From positions 186,001-250,000 of the forward strand of contig NZ_JAAHBP010000008.1 of NCBI RefSeq assembly GCF_023184515.1: a stretch of DNA of 64,000 nucleotides. Reading direction: 5' to 3'. The stretch comes from Streptomyces sp. D2-8. Lineage in GTDB: Bacteria > Actinomycetota > Actinomycetes > Streptomycetales > Streptomycetaceae. Made by a program: the position numbers and the translations under genes. Under the pieces are notes generated by a model that was given only the letters and a program-made list of their open reading frames with translations, was not told where the DNA came from and searched no databases. This document shows, piece by piece, positions 58,743-64,000 of this stretch (position 1 is the first letter of the stretch; each line of letters begins with the position of its first letter).

Positions 58743-60371
58743 TCAGTGAGCGGAGCCCGCGGTGGCCGGGGGAAGCTCCACCCGGACCCCCGGGTCGCCC
58801 GCGTCCGCCATGTAGTCCTCCGGCTTGGTCTCGTCGATGCCGTCGGGGGCCTTCAGGGCCCTCAGGACGAAGGTCAGGACGACCGTCACCACGACGTTCA
58901 GGACGAACGCCGTGAGGCCGATGTAGCCGATCTCCCCGATGCCCGGGATCTCCTTCGCGGAACCGCCGAAGTGCTTCTGGGTCGGGGAGGCCACGCCGTA
59001 TGCGGCGACCGTGCCGTAGATCATGCCGACCGCCCAGCCGGCGAGCAGGGCCCAGCGGTGGAACCAGCGGGTGAACAGGCCGCCGACCAGGGCCGGGAAG
59101 GTCTGCAGGATCCAGATGCCGCCCAGGAGCTGGAAGTTGATGGCGACCGTCTTGTCCATGGTGAGGACGAAAGCCAGCGCGCCCACCTTCACCAGCAGGG
59201 AGACCAGCTTGGAGACCTTGGTCTCCTGCGCCGGTGTGGCGTCCGGCTTGATGAAGTCCTTGTAGATGTTACGGGTGAAGAGGTTCGCGGCCGCGATGGA
59301 CATGATGGCCGCGGGCACCAGCGCGCCGATGCCGATCGCCGCGAACGCCACGCCCGCGAACCAGTCCGGGAACATCGTCTCGAACAGCTGCGGGATCGCC
59401 AGCTGCCCGTTCTGCACCTTGATGCCCGCCGCGATCGCCATGAACCCGAGCAGCGCCAGCAGGCCCAGCATCAGCGAGTACAGCGGCAGGATCGTGGTGT
59501 TGCGGCGGATCACCTCACGGCTCTTCGAGGACAGCGTCGCCGTGATCGAGTGCGGGTACATGAAGAGGGCCAGGGCGGAGCCCAGCGCCAGCGTGGCGTA
59601 CGTCCACTGGCCGGCCTCGGCCGGTACCAGCGCACCGCGCGGCGCGCCCGTCGCCGGGTTGGTCTGGCTGTACGCCTCGCTCGCCTTGGCGAAGATGTCG
59701 TCGAAGCCGCCCAGCTTGATCGGGATGTAGATGATCGCCACCGCGATGACGATGTAGATCAGCGTGTCCTTCACGAACGCGATGAGCGCGGGGGCCCGCA
59801 GACCCGACGAGTACGTGTACGCCGCCAGCACGCCGAACGCGATCAGCAGCGGCAGGTCCTTGACGAACCAGTTGGTGTTCTCGCCGCCGCCGACGCCCAT
59901 CACGTCCAGCACGGCCTGGATGCCGACCAGTTGGAGCGCGATGTACGGCATCGTGGCCAGGATGCCGGTCAGCGCCACCGCCAGGGACAGGCCCTTCGAG
60001 CCGTAGCGGCCGCGCACGAAGTCGGAGGTGGTGACGTAGCCGTGCTTGTGGGACACCGACCACAGGCGGGGGAGGAACGTGAAGATCAGCGGGTACACCA
60101 GGATCGTGTACGGCACCGCGAAGAAGCCGGCGGCGCCCGCCGCGTAGATCGCCGCCGGCACGGCGACGAAGGTGTACGCCGTGTACAGGTCGCCGCCGAG
60201 CAGGAACCAGGTGACCCAGGTGCCGAACGAGCGGCCGCCCAGGCCCCATTCGTCGAGGCTGTGCTCGTTCTCGGCCTTGCGCCAGCGCGCGGCGAGGAAG
60301 CCCATGACCGTGACGGCCAGGAAGAAGAAGATGAAGACGGCGAGTGCGACGCCGTTCACGCCGTCCTTCAC
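58743..60371 (-). CDS. Sodium:solute symporter-family transporter
   Basis: 542 residues from GTG at 60371, about 13 membrane spans. SSS-family features include WGLGGRSFGTWVTWFLLGGD in the first loops, the GSALALFMYPHSITATLSS segment and AAIMSIAAANLFTRNIYKDF near residue 365. It resembles monocarboxylate (MctP/acetate/pyruvate-type) permeases. Its start overlaps the stop of a DUF3311 gene (GTGA), the usual small partner of such carriers. The substrate is inferred only. Confidence 0.9.
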   Translation of the reverse strand: MKDGVNGVALAVFIFFFLAVTVMGFLAARWRKAENEHSLDEWGLGGRSFGTWVTWFLLGGDLYTAYTFVAVPAAIYAAGAAGFFAVPYTILVYPLIFTFLPRLWSVSHKHGYVTTSDFVRGRYGSKGLSLAVALTGILATMPYIALQLVGIQAVLDVMGVGGGENTNWFVKDLPLLIAFGVLAAYTYSSGLRAPALIAFVKDTLIYIVIAVAIIYIPIKLGGFDDIFAKASEAYSQTNPATGAPRGALVPAEAGQWTYATLALGSALALFMYPHSITATLSSKSREVIRRNTTILPLYSLMLGLLALLGFMAIAAGIKVQNGQLAIPQLFETMFPDWFAGVAFAAIGIGALVPAAIMSIAAANLFTRNIYKDFIKPDATPAQETKVSKLVSLLVKVGALAFVLTMDKTVAINFQLLGGIWILQTFPALVGGLFTRWFHRWALLAGWAVGMIYGTVAAYGVASPTQKHFGGSAKEIPGIGEIGYIGLTAFVLNVVVTVVLTFVLRALKAPDGIDETKPEDYMADAGDPGVRVELPPATAGSAH

Positions 60372-60634
60372 TGCGACGCACCGCCCTTCGCGGCCGAGCG
60401 GGCGCGCTGGTCACGCTGCCACAGCTTGTAGGCGATCATCGTCAGGGCGGTGGAGATGAGCACCCACGCCATCTGGTACCAGTAGAAGAACGGGATCCCG
60501 ATGAAGGCCGGGTCGGTCTTGGCGTACGAGCCGACCCACAGCATGGCCACGAACGGCGCTATGAGGCAGACGGCGATGACGACGCGCAGGGGCGTCACCA
60601 CCGGCCCTCCGCTGGCTTCTGGGGCTTGCGACAT
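60368..60634 (-). CDS. DUF3311 small membrane protein
   Basis: 88 residues with two membrane spans (VVIAVCLIAPFVAMLWVGSY and PFFYWYQMAWVLISTALTMI). FFYWYQMAW in the second is typical of DUF3311 proteins, small partners of SSS symporters. ATG at 60634. Translationally coupled to the symporter by a 4-nt overlap. Probably an accessory subunit. Confidence 0.9.
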   Translation of the reverse strand: MSQAPEASGGPVVTPLRVVIAVCLIAPFVAMLWVGSYAKTDPAFIGIPFFYWYQMAWVLISTALTMIAYKLWQRDQRARSAAKGGASQ

Positions 60635-60805
60635 CAGGCGGCTCCGTCCCCTCAGTGATCACCTGTGCAATGCGCAGGCAATCTAGGTCAGGGCGCGGCG
60701 ACAGCGGAACCCCTCGTCCGCAATGCGGTACCCAACCGAAACCAGGCCTCGGCGACAGCCCTCAGCAGCGGCAAAGCCCTCTCCGCAGGCCCCGGTCGAC
60801 AGGTC

Positions 60806-61570
60806 CTAGTCGACAGGCCGCTTGAGCCGGGCCACGAACTTGTACCGGTCCCCGCGGTAGACCGACCGCACCCACTCCACCGGCCGGCCTTCCCGGTCCA
60901 GCGAGTGCCGGGAGAGCATCAGCATCGGCAGGCCGACGTCCGTGCCGAGCAGGCCGGCCTCGCGCGGGGTGGCCAGTGACGTCTCGATGGTCTCCTCGGC
61001 CTCCGCGAGATGGACGTCGTAGACCTCGGCCAGCGCCGTGTAGAGGGACGTGTACTTCACCAGCGAGCGTCGCAGCGCCGGGAAGCGCTTCGCGCTCAGG
61101 TGGGTGGTCTCGATGGCCATCGGCTCACCGTTGGCCATGCGCAGCCGCTCGATGCGCAGCACGCGTCCGCCGGGCGTGATGTCGAGCAGCCCGGCCAGGC
61201 GGTCGTCCGCGGTGATGTAGCCGATGTCCAGCAGCTGCGAGGTGGGTTCGAGGCCCTGGGCGCGCATGTCCTCGGTGTACGAGGTCAGTTGCAGCGCCTG
61301 CGAGACCTTCGGCTTGGCGACGAAGGTGCCCTTGCCCTGGATGCGCTCCAGCCGGCCCTCGACGACCAGCTCCTGCAGAGCCTGGCGCACCGTCGTGCGC
61401 GAGGTGTCGAACTCCGCCGCCAGGGTGCGCTCGGGCGGGACCGGCGTGCCGGGCGCCTGGGTCTCCGTCATGTCGAGCAGGTGCTTCTTCAGGCGGTAGT
61501 ACTTGGGCACGCGTGCGGTACGGACGGGTACCCCGTTCTCGTTCTCCGCACTGCTGACGTCGGTGCTCAT
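60806..61570 (-). CDS. dasR: GntR/HutC-family regulator DasR
   Basis: 254 residues from ATG at 61570, the same length as S. coelicolor DasR. The N-terminal winged helix (PGTPVPPERTLAAEF, SRTTVRQALQELVVEGRLER) is GntR-type and the C-terminal effector domain (about 90-245) is HutC/UTRA-like. DasR represses N-acetylglucosamine uptake and chitin genes and links nutrition to antibiotic production; glucosamine-6-phosphate releases it. It is divergent from dasA, and operator-like sites lie between. Confidence 0.96.
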   Translation of the reverse strand: MSTDVSSAENENGVPVRTARVPKYYRLKKHLLDMTETQAPGTPVPPERTLAAEFDTSRTTVRQALQELVVEGRLERIQGKGTFVAKPKVSQALQLTSYTEDMRAQGLEPTSQLLDIGYITADDRLAGLLDITPGGRVLRIERLRMANGEPMAIETTHLSAKRFPALRRSLVKYTSLYTALAEVYDVHLAEAEETIETSLATPREAGLLGTDVGLPMLMLSRHSLDREGRPVEWVRSVYRGDRYKFVARLKRPVD

Positions 61571-61631
61571 GCTCCGCCTTCCCGGCTCGGTCTGCCGACA
61601 CGATCCCACTTGTATACCGTCGGCGCCTCTT

Positions 61632-61645
61632 TTGGTCTAGTCCAC
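61632..61645. promoter_or_regulatory. DasR-responsive element upstream of dasR
   Basis: TTGGTCTAGTCCAC, close to the dre consensus ACTGGTCTAGACCACT, 62 bp from the dasR start: autoregulatory site. A weaker GTGGTCTACC lies at 61655-61664. Confidence 0.8.
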
Positions 61646-61763
61646 CATTCCCTGTGGTCTACCCGCAGTATGCCGTGCCCGCCCGGGTTTTCGCTGGCTT
61701 CTTACTTAAAGGTTCCTGCATATGTAGGTCGCATAACGGCTGGTCAGGGCCCTCTCGCGGCCC

Positions 61764-61769
61764 TTGACA
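61764..61769 (+). promoter_or_regulatory. dasA promoter -35 box
   Basis: TTGACA, a perfect -35 box; the -10 region (about 61787-61792) falls within the first dasA-side dre site, so DasR binding would block it. Confidence 0.6.
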
Positions 61770-61775
61770 GGCCTT

Positions 61776-61789
61776 CTGGTCTGGTCCAA
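61776..61789. promoter_or_regulatory. DasR-responsive element 1 of dasA
   Basis: CTGGTCTGGTCCAA, similar to dre, between the -35 box and the expected -10 region of dasA. Confidence 0.8.
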
Positions 61790-61798
61790 GCTCCCCGT

Positions 61799-61814
61799 AC
61801 TGGTCTACACCATT
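61799..61814. promoter_or_regulatory. DasR-responsive element 2 of dasA
   Basis: ACTGGTCTACACCATT, matching 13 of 16 dre positions, just downstream of the first site. Two dre sites before dasA are also known in S. coelicolor. Confidence 0.85.
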
Positions 61815-61882
61815 GGTCCAGGCCCGGCCCCACGTGCACTGCGGGGAGCCAGGGGGGTTGTGGGATCCCTGAGGAGGGTGGC

Positions 61883-63163
61883 GTGAAGCGCAAGCTGACA
61901 GCCGCGATCGGTATCGCGGGCATGATGGTCTCCATCGCGGCGTGCGGCGGCGAGGGTGGCGGGGGTTCCGACAAGGGCGCGGACGCCAAGGAGCTGACCG
62001 TCTGGCTCACCGTCGACGCACAGAACAACTGGCCGGAGCTGGTCAAGGCCGCCGACGCCGCGGTGAAGAAGAAGCACCCCGGCCTCAAGATCAACCACGA
62101 GTACTACGGCTGGCCCGACAAGAACGCCAAGCTCGACGCCGTCCTCGCCACGGACAAGGCCCCCGACGTGGTCGAGATGGGCAACACCGAGATGCTCGGC
62201 TACATGGTCAAGGGCGCCTTCGCCCCCCTCGACCAGGCCGGGTTCGACAACGCGGAGGCCTGGCTGGACGGTCTCAAGGCCTCGGTCACCTACGAGGGCA
62301 AGACCTACGGCGTCCCGTACTACGCCGGTGGCCGCGTCGCCAACTGGCGCAAGAACGTGGCGGCTTCCGTCGGGGTGAAGTCGGCACCCAAGACGTACAA
62401 GGAGCTGACCGCCGCCCTGGACGAGATCCAGAAGAAGCAGGGCGACAAGTTCAGCGCCTGGTACCAGCCCACCCGCGACTGGTACGCGGCCATGTCCTTC
62501 GTCTACGACGCCGGCGGCGCCATCGCCACCGAGTCCGGCGGCCAGTGGAAGGCATCCCTCTCCTCGCCCGAGTCCCTCAAGGGCCTCACCGAGTTCAAGA
62601 ACGTCGTCGACAGCTACATGCACGGCGACAAGACCAAGGACGAGTCCGACCGCTACATCGTCTACGGCCAGGGCAAGTCCGCCATGATCTTCGCCGCCGC
62701 CTGGGAGGGCGCCACCTCCGAGGACCCGAAGAACGACAAGAGCGGCAAGCTCAAGGGCAACCTCGAGAACTTCGTGATGCCCGGCCCCTCCGGCAAGAAC
62801 ATGCCCGTCTTCCTGGGCGGCTCCGACCTCGCCGTGCCGGTGAAGTCCGACGCCCAGGCCCTGGCCGCCGAGTGGATCAACGCGTTCACCGGCTCCTCCG
62901 GGCAGAAGGGCCTGATGGCCAAGGGCAACCTGCCCAACAACAAGACCGACCTCGCGACGCTGAAGAACGACCCGAAGACGGCGGTCCCCGCCACCGCGGC
63001 CGAGTCCAGCTGGTTCGTCCCCATGGCTCCCGGCTGGGGCCAGGTCGAGAAGGCCCAGATCCTTCAGACCATGCTGCAGAACATCGGCACCGGCAAGAAG
63101 TCCGTCGAGGCCGCCGCCAAGGAGGCGGACGCCGCGATCGACAAGGTCATCAACACCAAGTGA
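61883..63163 (+). CDS. dasA: Chitobiose-binding lipoprotein DasA
   Basis: 426 residues from GTG at 61883 with GAGGAGGG close upstream. A lipoprotein signal ends in SIAAC with Cys21 as the lipid site. The mature part is a family-1 extracellular solute-binding protein (LTVWLTVDAQNNWPELVKAA at its start; VVEMGNTEMLGYM, YAGGRVANWRKN). DasA captures N,N'-diacetylchitobiose for the DasBC permease. Expression is controlled by DasR through the dre sites upstream, and a strong hairpin separates it from dasB. Confidence 0.97.
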   Translation: MKRKLTAAIGIAGMMVSIAACGGEGGGGSDKGADAKELTVWLTVDAQNNWPELVKAADAAVKKKHPGLKINHEYYGWPDKNAKLDAVLATDKAPDVVEMGNTEMLGYMVKGAFAPLDQAGFDNAEAWLDGLKASVTYEGKTYGVPYYAGGRVANWRKNVAASVGVKSAPKTYKELTAALDEIQKKQGDKFSAWYQPTRDWYAAMSFVYDAGGAIATESGGQWKASLSSPESLKGLTEFKNVVDSYMHGDKTKDESDRYIVYGQGKSAMIFAAAWEGATSEDPKNDKSGKLKGNLENFVMPGPSGKNMPVFLGGSDLAVPVKSDAQALAAEWINAFTGSSGQKGLMAKGNLPNNKTDLATLKNDPKTAVPATAAESSWFVPMAPGWGQVEKAQILQTMLQNIGTGKKSVEAAAKEADAAIDKVINTK

Positions 63164-63171
63164 CCTGAGTG

Positions 63172-63213
63172 CAGGGCCCCGTCGCCCCCGCGGGTCGCGG
63201 GGGCGGGGCCCTG
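63172..63213 (+). terminator. Strong hairpin between dasA and dasB
   Basis: CAGGGCCCC (63172-63180) pairs with GGGGCCCTG (63205-63213), and GCCCCCGC (63184-63191) with GCGGGGGC (63197-63204): 17 bp with a 3-nt bulge. No U-tract. It probably trims readthrough or protects the dasA mRNA, so that the binding protein exceeds the permease. Confidence 0.8.
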
Positions 63214-63251
63214 ATTCTCGTACGACCTGAGGGACCGCCAAGGAGCGCGCG

Positions 63252-64000
63252 ATGAGTGCCGCAGACACCACCACCCCTGCCAAGGTGCCGCCACCGCGGC
63301 AGGCACCGCCGCCGCCCCCGAGGGACCGGCGGCCCCGCGGGCGGCGCACGTCGGGCGGGGCCGGCGCCCCCTGGCTGCTGCTCGCGCCCTGCCTGCTGAT
63401 CCTCGCCCTGGTCATGGGCTATCCGCTGGCCCGGCTGGTCACCCTGTCCTTCCAGAAGTTCGGACAGTCCCAGCTGTGGGGCTTCCAGCCGGCCGAGTCC
63501 GTCGGCTTCGACAACTTCGCCAAGGTGCTGGGCGACCAGGAGTTCTGGGCCGTCGTCCTGCGCACCGTCGTCTTCGCGGCCGGCGCCGTCGTCTTCACGA
63601 TGGTGATCGGCATGGCCCTCGCCCTGCTGCTCCAGCGGGTCTCCGGCTGGCTGAAGATGCTCATCAACATCGTGCTGGTGGCCAGCTGGGGCATGCCGGT
63701 GATCGTGGCGACCACGGTCTTCAAGTGGCTCTTCGACTCCGACTACGGCGTCTTCAACGCGCTGCTCAGCAAGCTGCCCGGCGTCGAGATGATCGGCCAC
63801 AACTGGTTCGCCAGCGGCCCCGAGGGCCTGGCCGTGATCATGCTGCTGGTGATCTGGGGAGCCGTGCCCTTCGTGGTCATCACCCTCAGCGCCGGCCTCA
63901 CCCAGGTCCCCAAGGAACTGGAGGAGGCCGCCCGCCTGGACGGCGCCGGCTCCTGGGGAGTCTTCCGCTATGTCACCCTGCCCGTCCTCAAGCCGATCAT
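63252..64000 (+). CDS. dasB: Chitobiose ABC permease DasB, 5' part
   Basis: Open to the window edge; 249 residues visible from ATG at 63252, with AAGGAG 6 nt upstream. A Pro/Arg-rich cytoplasmic N terminus (about 40 residues) precedes membrane spans (PWLLLAPCLLILALVMGYPL, VVFAAGAVVFTMVIGMALAL, IVLVASWGMPVIVATTVF). The EAA loop EEAARLDGAGSWGVFRYVTL near the end contacts the shared ATPase MsiK in the known system. With DasC it forms the membrane channel for chitobiose. The C terminus and dasC lie outside the window. Confidence 0.95.
   Translation, partial: MSAADTTTPAKVPPPRQAPPPPPRDRRPRGRRTSGGAGAPWLLLAPCLLILALVMGYPLARLVTLSFQKFGQSQLWGFQPAESVGFDNFAKVLGDQEFWAVVLRTVVFAAGAVVFTMVIGMALALLLQRVSGWLKMLINIVLVASWGMPVIVATTVFKWLFDSDYGVFNALLSKLPGVEMIGHNWFASGPEGLAVIMLLVIWGAVPFVVITLSAGLTQVPKELEEAARLDGAGSWGVFRYVTLPVLKPI

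Overview
The window is chromosomal DNA from a Streptomyces species. It is very GC-rich throughout, uses GTG and TTG starts freely, and carries genus hallmarks: wblC, sigR-rsrA, an epi-isozizaene synthase/CYP170 pair, nrdABS under a cobalamin riboswitch, and dasR-dasABC. From memory of family and synteny, the order resembles the core S. coelicolor chromosome, and its left half resembles the mycobacterial block holding adnAB, nudC, mycoredoxin, uvrD2 and whiB7. There is no sign of prophage, plasmid, CRISPR or complete insertion sequence.

Positions 1-11100 hold DNA repair and redox genes: the end of an AdnA-like and a full AdnB-like helicase-nuclease, an M20 dipeptidase, NudC, a small methyltransferase, a convergent mycoredoxin with a near-perfect SigR promoter, and UvrD2. 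Positions 11100-12450 hold the antibiotic-response activator wblC behind a long leader with an upstream ORF and an intrinsic terminator. Positions 12690-16460 hold a zinc-ribbon protein, an ABC1 kinase overlapped by a ThiF-like gene, and a YgjP-type metallopeptidase. Positions 16600-19760 hold a TerD-AIM24 fusion followed by two stand-alone AIM24 proteins.

Positions 19800-31250 hold a Nudix/zincin-like pair, an epimerase, MoaE, a tiny membrane protein, a PDZ/Lon-like protease, a PPA1309-type protein, a UPF0182 membrane protein, and two identical initiator tRNA genes flanking a Sel1/TPR-repeat protein. An ABC-transporter deletion scar follows at about 31230-31920. Positions 32000-40140 hold catR/catA with palindromic operators, a CBS-domain protein, hisN, an unusual IS30-HTH/MarR regulator facing a DUF4097-ABC exporter operon, a TetR regulator and a small multidrug (SugE/Gdx) exporter.

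Positions 40280-50960 hold aroA-rsgA, an M50B-like membrane protease, an SRAP protein, a small hydrolase, the thiol-stress switch sigR-rsrA, two tandem membrane HD-domain proteins, a TPR protein and peptide deformylase. Positions 51258-53710 are the two-gene albaflavenone cluster. Positions 53724-58620 are nrdABS read leftwards, with NrdR boxes and a B12 riboswitch. Positions 58743-60634 are an SSS-family symporter with its DUF3311 partner. The window ends with dasR and dasA-dasB, with DasR operator sites between them and a strong hairpin between dasA and dasB.

The regulators are linked. SigR-type promoters occur before sigR itself, before the mycoredoxin gene and possibly before the UPF0182 gene. 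WblC, reported elsewhere to feed into sigR expression, lies in the same window. CatR, RsrA, mycoredoxin, NrdR and B12 control together make this a redox- and nucleotide-stress neighbourhood of the core chromosome.
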